From Malus domestica (taxonomy: Eukaryota; Streptophyta; Magnoliopsida; Rosales; Rosaceae): 64,000 nucleotides of DNA. The notes under the pieces were generated by a model, which searched no databases, was not told where the DNA came from, and saw only the letters and a list, made by a program, of their open reading frames with translations. The DNA is taken from positions 873,001 to 937,000 of the forward strand of contig NC_091672.1 of the NCBI RefSeq assembly GCF_042453785.1. The letters run 5' to 3'. The translations under genes were made by a program, and so were the position numbers. Positions 21,570 through 33,300 of the stretch are shown piece after piece; the stretch's first letter is position 1; each line of letters begins with the position of its first letter.

Positions 21570-22703
21570 GCATAAAAGTTATTTTCTTTTATTATTATTA
21601 TTTCGTAATTATGTATTTTGTTTTAAGTTAGTCCAAAATCCAAATACATTTGTTTCGCCGCGTAATGAGAAAATGACATGTATATTCACAGAGGGTATTT
21701 AGAAATTAGATTTTTGTTTTGGTCGAAGCTTTGAGGTAGGGTACGATTAATCTCTAACTAGCAAAGAGTACACAGTACACACTTTGTGTGTGTAAACAAT
21801 CGTCCACCTCCTCCCACGTTCTCCTCAAGCGCAACCGCTTCAATTCATTCAAACTATCCAAAAAACATCATAATTTCACTTACTTGTATGAAAAAATGAT
21901 GGTGAGACAATTTCTCTTAATAAGTGCATATTTTTATCTTATGTAAATATTTTGATACAAAATTACTATTTTGCCCTCCTTATGTAAATATTATGTATCA
22001 AAAATGAGGGCAAAATAGGGAAAAGGGGATATGATTGTCATTTTGTCAAAATGTGCAAATTACTATTTTGCCCTCCTCATCTCAACATTGTGTATTCAAA
22101 AGTGAGGGGCAAAATTGAAAAAAAAGGGCAAAAAGGTTGACAAGGTGTGTTCTCTTAATATATAGTATATATGAGGCCGAAAGGGTTAAAAATATTTTAA
22201 CCCACCTTTGATCACAATCAAATGACCACATTTGTTGAGAGGTAACAAATAATTAACCTCTGATTAGTTCATGGATAAGCCATGCATGATCGAAGGCTCT
22301 TAGATTATGTTTGGATAAAGAAAATAAATTTGGAATTTTGAGACCTCTAATTTCCAGTTAAAACTCCATATAAATAGGTATCATTTCCGAATTTCAATGA
22401 GTATGAGTTTAAAAATAAAAATTTTATATTCAAATTCATTGTTTTTTTAGGTTAACTAAACAAAAAATTCACAAATTTTAAAAAATAAAATTCTGTTATT
22501 TTGAAATTTCTTGGTAGTAATATTAAATTTCTTCGGTCAATACAGTGTTAATTTTCATTCAAAAGCAAAATCCATAGGAGCTCTGCCATAGGTCATTATT
22601 CCCGTTACGTGATTAGTTGCCCAAAGATTAGGGAGAAACTGGTTAAGAAAGGTGTTCGAATCTTAAAGAATGGTGGTGTGTCGATTTTTGTAACTGGTCT
22701 GTA
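21570..22703. other. Intergenic, with repeated ATTTTGCCCTCCT blocks
   Basis: Beyond the duplicated unit. Two related segments, near 21960-22030 and 22062-22125, each hold ACTATTTTGCCCTCC followed later by an inverted GAGGGCAAAAT-like stretch, so a fold-back repeat is likely. No coding sequence supported. Confidence 0.5.
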
Positions 22704-22708
22704 ATTAA

Positions 22709-22885
22709 TGTTGACTTATATTAGGTTCCCTATAATTATGGGATTCCTACCATATTTAGTTTCCTAGTTTAGGATGTAATTATTCTTTCCTTTATTCTGA
22801 TAGGATTGTATGTGGTTGTATAGGGTTGTATATATATCTTGTTTTGAGATGAAATAGAATATCATTGAAAAGCACTCTTTCTTCT
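22709..22885 (+). repeat. 5' LTR of the copia element
   Basis: Matches 27743-27919 except for A/G in CCATATTTRGTTTCC. The primer-binding site follows immediately. Confidence 0.93.
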
Positions 22886-23211
22886 TGGCACCAGAGCCGG
22901 GTTAGAAAAGAAAAACACTGAACCCTAACTGTTTTTTTCCTGCCGTGTCCCTGATCAAATTGCAGCGAGCAACTTAGAGGAGTTGTTGCTGCCCGTGTTT
23001 CTTGATTTATTGCAGCGAACAACTGTGAAGTTGCTGCTGCCCTCTGTTTTGTCCGAAGGGTCCCATCAATGCTGCACTGTTGCTTCTTGTTTTGTCTGAA
23101 GGGTCTCATCAACGCTGCTGCCCCTGTTTCTGTCCAGTTTTGTTAGTCAATTCCCAAGTTCCAAAATCCCATCAACTCTGCAGGTTTTATGCTCTACCGA
23201 CAACAAGAGAG

Positions 23212-26200
23212 ATGGCTGAAGAAAAGGGGACCGGCTCTAAGATTGTTCCAGTGGCTGCTCCAATTATGGTGCAGTCAGAGAATTCTAGTTTTAATATTGG
23301 TATGGTTTTGGATGAAAAGAACTATGATTTATGGGCTCCTCTCATTCAAATCCATATTGCTGGATGGAAGAAGATGGGATATCTTCGTGGGTCTATCAAG
23401 GCACCTAACGTGGACGATCCTAAATATGATGATTGGTTCTCTGAAGATCAAAAAATTAAGAGTTGGCTTTTGTCTTCCATGAAGCCTGAGATTATGAAAC
23501 GGTACATTCGGTTGTCTACATCAAAGGAAATTTGGGATTCCCTTAAGGCTGCATACTTTGATGAGAATGACGAGGCTAGAATTTATTCCTTGAATCAGAA
23601 GGCATCACGTCTTCGTCAGAATGGCCGACCTTTGGCTACCTATTTTGGGGAGCTGACTGAGATTTTTCAAGAATTGGATCACTTTAATAAAGTATCTATG
23701 GAGTGTGAAAACGACATCAAAGTGTTCCAGAAATCCACTGAGAGACAACGAGTTTATGTGTTTCTTGGTGGTCTTGATGATGGGTTTGATCAGGTGTGTG
23801 GAGAAGTGCTACGGAAGGATCCCCTACTTGGCCTTCAGGCTTCTTATGCATATGTTCGTCGAGAAGCCGATCGAAATGAAGCAATGAAGACGGAGGTTGA
23901 CAAGAGTGAACTCGATGCCCTGGCAACAAAGGCCCGTGGGTCATCTTTTGGGTCTAACCGTGAAGGGTCACAAAGTTGGCCTGGACAAACTCGGCCTAGT
24001 CAGACAAGCCGGGATCGTCCCCAAGGTAAGTGCACACACTGTGGCATGACAGGACACTCAAAGAGTCGCTGTTTTGAGCTGATTGGATATCCCGAGAATT
24101 GGGATAAGACCCGTGATCCTCGATGGAACAAATCTCGAGCCTCCGTTGCAGAAACCAAGAACGACTTAGACCAGATAGAGGACAAAGCATCTGCCATGAT
24201 TGCTGCGGCAGGTAGTGATGGTAAGGCACTCAGTACTTCTACTTCTGTTATGAATAATACATGGATAATTGATTCCGGAGCTACTGAACATATGACTTGT
24301 GATTCTAAACAGGTTCCATCACTAAAAACATCCATCCAAACCGAGGTCAATGTTGCTAATGGTAATGTCGTCCCTGTTATTGGGGAAGGCACTGTTTCCC
24401 TTTCTGATACCATGAAACTTGACACTGTTCTTGTGGTTCCCTCTTTAAATTATAATTTGTTGTCCGTTGCTCAAATAACCCTTGTCTTACATTGTTTGGT
24501 TATTTTTTGGCCTCATTTTTGTGTTTTTAAGGACATCCGGACGCGGAAGACGATTGGTTATGGTATTAGAAGAGGAAAACTTTATTACTTGGAGTTGACC
24601 ACCAGTAGTTCTAGCTTGCTGACTCAAGCTCTCTCAGTTGATGATTCTCAAGGGGATATTAATAAAGTGTCAGACATTTGGATGTGGCACAGGCGCCTTG
24701 GGCATGCTTCCTTTAGTTATCTGCATAAGTTATTTCCTAGTTTGTTTGTCAAGACTGATGTTTCTCAGTTTAAGTGTGATGTTTGTGAAATGGCTAAGAG
24801 CCATCGAACTTATTTTCCTCCCAGTTTCAATAAAAGTACCGTTCCTTTTATGATTGTGCATTCTGATGTTTGGGGACCGTAAAAAATAGCTACTCTTGGT
24901 GGTGCTCATTGGTTTGTTACTTTTATTGATGATTGTACCAGAATGACTTGGGTTCTTTTGTTAAAGTCGAAAAGCGAAGTTAGTTCGGCCTTTTAACGGT
25001 TCCATAAAATGGTTGCGGTGCAATATAACAGGAATATCCAGGTTCTTCGAAGTGACAATGGTGGTGAATATGTTAATATGGAACTTCGTTCCTTCCTGGA
25101 ACTGCAGGGTATTGTTCATCAGACCACGTGCCCGTATACTCCTCAACAGAATGGGGTTGCCGAACGTAAAAATAGACATTTGTTAGAAATGGTCTGTGCT
25201 TCACTCATTGCGGCACATCTGCCTCTACATTATTGGGGAGAGGCACTTACGTCTGCCGCCTATCTTATTAATCGTCTTCCTTCTCGTACTCTTAACTTCC
25301 ATACACCATTTCAGGCTCTCACATCTCAGACTAGCAGTCCACCGACTCCCAATCTTCCCCCAAGGGTCTTGGGGTGTGTTGCTTTTGTTCACCTCCATCC
25401 TCCTCAACGGCATAATAAACTTGAGCCTCGAGCCGTTCGTTGTGTTTTTTTGGGTTATGCTGCTACCCAGAAAGGATATCGTTGTTATCATCCTTCAAGT
25501 AAAAAAATGTTTATTACTCAGGATGTGAGTTTCCATGAGAATGAAATGTTTTTTGGATCCCCCGCGTCCTCACTTCAGGAGGAGTACCGAAATAGTGAAG
25601 TTCTGACTCGAGATAATAGTAAAGTTTTAAGCTTTGATGAGCTGCATGAAGAGCAACCATACGCGGCTTCAGGAGAATTGCAGCCATACACAGCACCTAG
25701 AGAATTGCAGCAGCCCATGGCATTTGAACACGGGCAGCAGCCCTGCTTTGGTCATCAGCCCACTGAGCAGCTCACTGACGAAGGGCAGCAAACATTGCAG
25801 GTGGATGATCAGTCCACGGGTCCCATGAGGTTTGGGCTTGATGATGATCAGCAGCCCACTAGTTGGAATGGAACCGAGCAGCAACTGCAGCAAGTGTCAC
25901 GGGATTTTTCTCCTGGTGTTATATCAGGTTCAAGTTGGAACTCGCCTTCTGATAATTCTCATAACCAATCGTCTTCTACACCGGATGCACCTCCACTCCG
26001 TCACCTTCCAGAGCGTATTAATCGAGGTATTCCCAAACCTACTTATGAGGCAGATCCTAAGTGTAAACACAAGTATTCCGTGAGTGAGCCAAATTCCGAT
26101 TCAAGAGTGAAATACCCATTAAACAATTATGTGTCTACCAGTCACTTGTCAAAATCAAATAAGTCATTTGTATATCAATTATCTACTGTATCTATTCCTA

Positions 26201-27735
26201 ACAGTGTGCAGGAGGCCTTAGCAGATTCCCGCTGGAAAGATGCAATGAACGAGGAATTGAGATCGTTGAAGAAGAATGCTACCTGGGAAATAACTGACTT
26301 GCCAGCCGGAAAGAAACCTGTGGGATGCAAATGGGTTTATACAGTGAAATACAAAGCGGATGGAACGGTAGACCGCTTTAAGGCAAGATTGGTGGCAAAG
26401 GGGTATACACAGAAATATGGCATCGACTACACTGATACATTCGCACCAGTGGCAAAGATCAATACAGTTCGTGTTCTACTGTCATTAGCAGCGAATCTAG
26501 ATTGGCCTTTGCAACAGTTCGATGTAAAAAATGCATTCCTCCATGGAGATCTAACTGAGGAGATTTACATGGACCTTCCACCAGGGTGGAGTGATCCGGA
26601 CATACGGAAACAAAAGGTATGTAGGCTCAAGAAGTCATTGTATGGGTTGAAGCAGTCTCCAAGAGCCTGGTTTGGTAGATTTACCAAGTCCATGAAAGCA
26701 TTCGGGTATAGGCAAAGTAATTGGGATCACACGTTATTCCTGAAACATCGGAATGGAAATGTTACAGCTCTCATCGTATATGTGGATGATATGGTGGTTA
26801 CTGGTGATGATCCGGTTGAGCAAGCAGCCTTGAAAAAATATTTGTCCACAGAATTTGAAATGAAGGATCTTGGTTCTTTGAAATATTTCCTTGGGATTGA
26901 AGTATCGAGAGGAAAGTCTGGGATATTTTTATCACAAATGAAGTATGTTCTTGACCTGTTGGAAGAAACCGGTATGACGGCGTGCAAACTGGTGTCTACT
27001 CCGTTGGCCGAATGAATGAAATTGGGTATCGATCAGAACCAAGTACTGGTTGATAAAGGGAGGTATCAAAGGTTAGTAGGAATATTGATGTACTTGGCTC
27101 ACACTAGGCCAGATCTTGCTCATGCTTTAAGTGTAATTAGTCAATATATGCACAATCCAGGATAACAACATATGAGTGCAGTTATGAGAATATTGAGTTA
27201 CTTGAAAGGAAGCCCTGGTAAAGGAGTTTTATTTCGAAAAAATGGGCATTTCAGAATTGAGTGCTATACGGATGCTGACTGGGCAGGATCAACGGATGAT
27301 AAGCGCTCGACATCCGGGTACTTTACCTTTGTTGGGGGAAATCTAGTAACGTGGAGAAGCAAGAAGCAGAATGTTGTATCAAGATCAAGCGCAGAAGCCG
27401 AATTTAGAGGTATGGCACTCGGTATTTGTGAACTCTTATGGCTCAAGTTTCTGTTACAAGATGTGGGGGCCAAACATGGTCAGCCGATGAGGTTATTTTG
27501 TGACAATAAAGCTGCTCGTGATATTGCTCATAATCCAGTGCAACATGATAGGACCAAGCATGTAGAGGTTGACAGATTCTTTATTAAAGAAAAGCTAGAT
27601 AGCAAAGTAATTGAGGTTCCTCCTATAGGAACGAACGACCAAGTAGCAGATATTCTCACTAAGGCGGTTTCTAGTGACAAGTTCTCCAAGTTTCTAGACA
27701 AGTTGGGCATGTGCAACATCTATGCACCAACTTGA
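23212..27735 (+). pseudogene. Copia gag-pol polyprotein with four in-frame stops
   Basis: One reading frame from the ATG at 23212 (MAEEKGTGSKIV) to the stop at 27735 covers the whole polyprotein. Visible in order: UBN2-type gag, zinc knuckle CTHCGMTGHSKSRC, protease IIDSGATEHM, GAG-pre-integrase and HHCC (HRRLGH, CDVCEMAKSHR), integrase core (LRSDNGGEY, TPQQNGVAERKNRH), reverse transcriptase (FDVKNAFLHGDL, YVDDMVV) and RNase H (YTDADWAGS, DNKAA, TKHVEVDRFFIKEK). It is broken only by TAA 24880-24882, TAA 24994-24996, TGA 27013-27015 and TAA 27163-27165, without frameshifts. Two stops fall in integrase and two just after the reverse transcriptase, so the copy is defective alone. Confidence 0.95.
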
Positions 27736-27742
27736 GGGGGAG

Positions 27743-27919
27743 TGTTGACTTATATTAGGTTCCCTATAATTATGGGATTCCTACCATATTTGGTTTCCTA
27801 GTTTAGGATGTAATTATTCTTTCCTTTATTCTGATAGGATTGTATGTGGTTGTATAGGGTTGTATATATATCTTGTTTTGAGATGAAATAGAATATCATT
27901 GAAAAGCACTCTTTCTTCT
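27743..27919 (+). repeat. 3' LTR of the copia element
   Basis: Second 177-bp LTR, preceded by the purine tract and followed by ATTAA. Confidence 0.93.
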
Positions 27920-27998
27920 ATTAAGTAGGACATAATCTTATAATTTTATAGAAGATGAGAGATTCATTCTATCTCATGTCAGAGAAAGCATCCAATAT

Positions 27999-28698
27999 TG
28001 GGTGAGCATAAAAACCATCAAACCGAAAAACCGTATCAAATCGTATGAAAAAAAAATAAAAAAGAGCCGCGTTGATTGGAAAAGTCAACTTTAAGTAAAA
28101 AATCAAACCGGACCAGTTCAAACCAGTTTTGAAATAACAAGAACAGGTCAGAACTAAACCAAACCGTTTTATTAATAATAAATAAGTTAATTATATATAT
28201 ATATACGTGTCATGTTATAATAGATTGAAAAATAAGTTTCATCAAGTTGCAAAGCAGTGAATCCATCCCAATTAGGGCTCACCCACCCTCAAATGTTTTT
28301 GCTTGCTACTGTTGTTGCTGCTGCCAATATCAGGAGATCGATGCTGCTTAAGTTCTTGATTTTTTTTTTTTTTGCTGACCGACCAACGCATATTTCTTTT
28401 AATTGTCTCTTTTTGTTAACTTAGTGCCACTGCTAAAGACATTTGTATTAAAAAAGATTTGTGTTGTATGCAACTTTATATAATCGTTTTAAAAGACGTA
28501 TGTGAATGCATGATGATTTGGTGTTCAAATAATTTAGTATTCAGATTCGTAAACCGGTAAGAACCAAATAGGAACCGATGTAAACTGAACTGTATGGTTC
28601 TAGTAATAAATTTAAACGGAACCGCACCGAATCGAACTGTTAATATTTTTCGGTTCTAGTTCCAGTTTAAGAGTGGAACCGCACCGTGCCCACCCCTA
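27999..28698. mobile_element. hAT-like non-autonomous element
   Basis: The left end TGGGTGAGCA and the right end CCCACCCCTA are imperfect inverted repeats. The flanking 8-mers TCCAATAT (27991-27998) and CCCAATAA (28699-28706) agree at six positions. Subterminal AACCGAAAAACCG- and CGGTTCTAG-type motifs are inverted. No ORF. Confidence 0.6.
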
Positions 28699-28706
28699 CC
28701 CAATAA

Positions 28707-29122
28707 GGGATGCACATTCTCTCCGGATTAGTTCTATATGAGGATCCTTCACGGATTAATCTCGTCTGATGATACAAATTCAACCGCCGAATTAGTTCAC
28801 ATCAAACGAATTCTGCAATTCTCAAGTAAAGAATTAAAACTAAAACACATAAAAAAATTGTTTTAGTAAATTAATATCAAACTTGTCTTCTACAAGAATT
28901 GAACTAGTAATTCTAAATTATCAATTTTAATTAATAAAAGATAAATGTTAGGTTTCTCTCAAAAGTGAGACGCTTTGTAAGTGGCATTTACCAAAATGGT
29001 GGAAAAATGTGATGAACCCTTACATGACGGTGTGAGTTCAAATTACGTTATTGGTTAATCTAACATCTAATCTAACAAAATTTATTATTTAAAAATAAAA
29101 AACATGAGATGTTTCATGATCT
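28707..29122. other. Intergenic between two hAT-like elements
   Basis: AT-rich sequence. No gene or repeat structure recognised. Confidence 0.5.
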
Positions 29123-29130
29123 CTCCACAC

Positions 29131-30015
29131 TAGGGATGGGCAAATGGTTAAGCGGGCGGGTAACCGCGGTTAATTTACCCATAACCGTTTATGTTCATAC
29201 TCGCATAATCGTTTACCCGTTGAGTAATTGCCTCAACGGTTATACCTATACCCATAACCGTTTATAAACGGTTAACCATACCCATAACCACATACCCATT
29301 TAACCGTAACCGTTTAATACCCGTTTACCCATTTATCCTTTTTAACCCGTTTATCTTTTTTTTTTACTATTACCCTTTTTTCACTCGTCTACATGTTTTT
29401 TAACAACTTGAAAATTAAAAAAAAAATTGTCATAATTTTTTTTTGACAATTAAACACCGTTATAGGTACATTCATCATACATTTCCATATTTCAATTTTT
29501 TAAGTCCTTATACCATTCCAATAATTGAAATAATAGTTTAGAGACGATATTTTTAATTGTTACCAATGAAGGTAAATATAATATTTGCTAAGTATTATTG
29601 GGTTACAAAAATTATTTAGAAGACATTTATGTCAAAGCATTTCTGTCAATTTCACGGTTACCTGCAAGGAATTTAAATTAATTTGATCAATTCCTTGATG
29701 ATGAGAATCATCATTCCTGTAGTAATGTTATTAAGAGAATGATCCATGAACTCCTTGCTAATTTATTGGGTGCTAAGTATTATTGGATCGAGAATATAGT
29801 TTGTGTTAGTTTTACATATATATAATAAATGGGTAAACGATTACCCGTTTATAACCGTGGTTAATACCCATAATCGCCCATTTAAATTTTACGGGTAAAC
29901 GGTTATACCCATAACTGTTTATTTATCTAAACGGTTATCCATAATTATAACCATTTAATTTAAATGAGCAGGTAATCGCGGTTACCCATAACCAATGGGT
30001 ATTTGCCCATACCTA
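29131..30015. mobile_element. hAT (Ac-like) non-autonomous element upstream of the NOM1-like gene
   Basis: The ends TAGGGATGGGCAAAT and ATTTGCCCATACCTA are inverted. The flanking 8-mers CTCCACAC (29123-29130) and CTCCACCT (30016-30023) match at six positions. Both subterminal regions are packed with ACCCATAACCGTTTA-type and inverse TAACGGTTA-type repeats. It ends about 80 bp upstream of the telo-box. Confidence 0.78.
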
Positions 30016-30065
30016 CTCCACCTCATGTTCTTAACGAAAACAAAGATTAAGTGTTGTGGGCGCCA

Positions 30066-30105
30066 CACGTGTGACACATCGGTGAACTAAAGCGCTAAAC
30101 CCTAA
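30066..30105 (+). promoter_or_regulatory. G-box and telo-box in the NOM1-like promoter
   Basis: CACGTG at 30066-30071 inside CACACGTGTG, and AAACCCTAA at 30097-30105. Telo-boxes are characteristic of plant promoters for ribosomal-protein and ribosome-biogenesis genes, which fits the gene starting at 30318. Confidence 0.6.
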
Positions 30106-30317
30106 ATCCTGATTCCTGAACGTACCCTTCAGACCGCCGCCAGTTATCCCCGCCATCCAACTCCGTCGAACTTTCTGTTTACCAGCCGCCCTCTCACCTC
30201 TCTCACTCTCCCTCACTCCACTACTTTTTCATTCGACGCTCCCGCCCTATCTTCTCTGCCCACTGTAGCTACCGTCAGTTTTCTGTCCGCTTCTTCTTCT
30301 TCCTGCTGTCTTTCATC

Positions 30318-33300
30318 ATGGGTAAGTTTATTCTCTATCAATTTTTTTGCTTTTTCATCTATGTTCTTCGATTAGGGTTTGATAATTTGGGGAAGATGGA
30401 GAGAAAAAGAGAGTTAATTGATGCATATATTTAATCTAACAGTGCAATCGAGACGAGAGAAGCGAAAGGAAGCTCGGTTGGCGAAGAAAGCAACAAAGCA
30501 TGAGTTGTGGAGTCGACATAAGGTATCAAGTCTTCAATTTTTAATTTTATTTGACACAATTAATTGTCTTTTTTTTCTTCATATAGTCTGAAATTTGAAG
30601 CCTTGAGCAATATATGGATTTGGTGATGTTTTTTATTTATAATATGAATTTAACAGAATATTCAAAAGCTTGGTAAAGCCAATGTCAGGGATTTGAAGTC
30701 GAAAAATGTAGAGAAGAAGAAAGATTCTGTTGGTCTGACTGCGAAAAGAGTTAATTCTGAGCGAAATGAGACTAGGTTTCAATCTAATACGGTGGAAGAG
30801 AAAGTTGAAGCGAAAGCAGAGTTTCTGAAACGAGATGATCATAAGGCCTCAAAGGCGGTTAAAAGAGAAAAGGTATCTAAGAGAACCCCGAAAACGAATT
30901 TTGAAAAGTATCTTGAAATGGATAGAATTGGGGCTGAGGAGGATTTGGAATTAGAAAGGAGACTTGCAAAGAAACTCAAAGTGAAGGATGGGAAATTGAA
31001 GGGGGAGGATTTTGGCCTTAATGTGTTGTTTGAAGGGATCTTACCTGTTGATTCATTTGGCACAGAAGAAACGATATATGCTGATGCATTACCTGTTCAA
31101 AAATCTAAGAATAGCGAGTCACACAAGAAACGGAAGAAAGATAAGTCATTGGAGGGCAGGCTAGAAGGTGAGCTACCTTCTAGAGGAGTTCCAGAGGAGG
31201 CAGTAACTGATGGTGCAGAGGTGGAAATTGAAGACTTTCCTTCCAAGAAATCATCGAGGAAAAGAAATAAGAAGAGAAAGCTGATAGAGGAATCTGAAGA
31301 AGCCAAGGAAGGTGACATGATGGTTGATGTATCTGAGCAAATGGAGTCATGTGGTGCAGAGATGGCATCAGAAAAGGTTCCCATGAAGGCGCCTGAAAAA
31401 TATGTTGCTCCTCAAAAGTATGTAGCTCCTCACTTAAGATCTCGTGCAGGGAATGAGCCAGAAGAGCATAGTCAGATTCGTAGACGCGTAAGAGGTCTTC
31501 TGAATAGGTTGTCCGAATCTAATGTGGAATCTATTACAGGAGACCTGTCTGCTATTTTTCGTTCTATTCCTCGTGCCATTGCTTCTCAAATGTTCAGTGA
31601 GGAGGTTATATCATCTTGTGCTGGCGGTCCTCGTGGGAATGAACAGTTAAGTTTTAGTTTTTCTACTTTACTAATCAACGTTTGATACTATCATACCAGT
31701 ATAGTCTAACTTGCTTCATGGAGAATTGTAGTTCCACCTTTTGGCTTGAGATTGGTTTTGTTTAGCAGCAACATAAAGATCTTCTTTTACCAACGTGTTC
31801 TTTTAAGTCTTCTATTCATCGGGCTTTAAGTAAAATTTTTTTGTCATTAAAATAGATTTTGTGTATGTCTTTTATTGCATATAAGGGCTTCAGTTGATCT
31901 CTGTGTCTTTTCCTGTGCTGACAAAAAGATCACTTGTAAAAAAAAAAAAAAAACGAGATCAAAAATTTGTTTTCGGGCCTATGGTTAGTATAGGTTGCAG
32001 AAATTCTTGGGAGAACAATTGTGTAGGACTTTGGTAATTGGCTTTTTCTGTGGAGCGAATCAAATGAAAGACAGATAAACAAATAAACTTCCAACTTTTT
32101 GGTATCCCTGAAATATTTTCTTTACTCCTGTATTTGTAAACAGGTATTGCTCTATTATTGTTGTAGGTTATGAGTATTTCTCATTTTTGTTGAAACCTCT
32201 TCTACCGTTTGAAGAAGTTTAGCAGATAAAATCTTAGTAGAATCCGTTTGTTTTCCTTTCCCCTTTTGCATAACATGGGAATAAATTTGATATAGCACAG
32301 AATGTATATTTAGGGGGACAGTAAATATTATTTCATTCATTGGAGCTTTTAGAGTTGCACATATCCAGAGTCATGCAGATTCAAGCTGTCCATTGTTCCG
32401 GGCATGATATACTAAATCCTTGCAAATTCGAAGAAGTTTGTTCCTTAAGTTTTGATTTCATTAGTCTCATAATTGGATATAAAGCTAATCCTTACTTTTA
32501 TTTTTAAGTTTTAGTGTTTCGACTTATCTGTGTATTGACCTGTTTATGCGGTTTTTGTTGTGAAGATATGCTGCTGTTTTTGCTGCTCTTGTGGCAGGCA
32601 TGGCCTGTTTAGTAGGAATGGACTTTGGTGCAAACCTTTTGGCTTCACTTGCAAAAACCTTTGAGGTGAGCCACTAACTTCTTTAAGTCTGATGATCAAT
32701 TATCCAAAAAGCTTTTGACTAAACTGATTCATCTTCTTTTCTGTTTTAGGACGAGTACCACAAAGAAGACAATATTTCGCTGAGAAATGTTACGCTTTTA
32801 CTTTCATATTTATGCATATTTGGAGTTTGCTCGAGGTAGGTAACCTGAATTCTCATGCATAACTGAATTTTTAGAAAACGTAAATAAAAACTGAATTTGA
32901 AGGAGTTCAAAGCTATTAATGTAGAAAGTTTTAACTCAAAACATATATCACTCTGAATCTGTATTTGAGATTATAATTTTGGACAGGTTAATTTTCAGTC
33001 TTTGAACCTTGCGAATGCATCCCTTGAATGAAAATAAGTGTATCTGGATATTAGCATCAATGCTTGTAGTGTACCTCTTACATCATAGTTCAACGATAGA
33101 GTTGCTCCTACTTACATGAACGAAGAGATAACTGTCAATGTTTTTGTTTTTCTCCTAGACTAATGTAGCATAGCACAATTATATGCTTGGTTATTTATTA
33201 AGATAAGTGAAAAAGAAGAAAAATAAATTTGCAATGATTTTGCAAGCTAATCTTTTTGGTGAAACTACCTCATGAAGATTTGTTCTTTCATTACTAAATA

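Larger units (their letters stand above)
22709..27919 (+). mobile_element. Ty1-copia LTR retrotransposon, recent but inactivated
   Basis: LTRs of 177 bp (22709-22885 and 27743-27919) begin TGTTGACTTATATTAGG. I could find only one difference between them. Perfect 5-bp duplications ATTAA flank the element (22704-22708, 27920-27924). A primer-binding-like TGGCACCAGAGCCGGG follows the left LTR, and a purine tract TTGAGGGGGAG precedes the right one. Gene order gag, protease, integrase, reverse transcriptase, RNase H is that of Ty1-copia. Confidence 0.96.
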
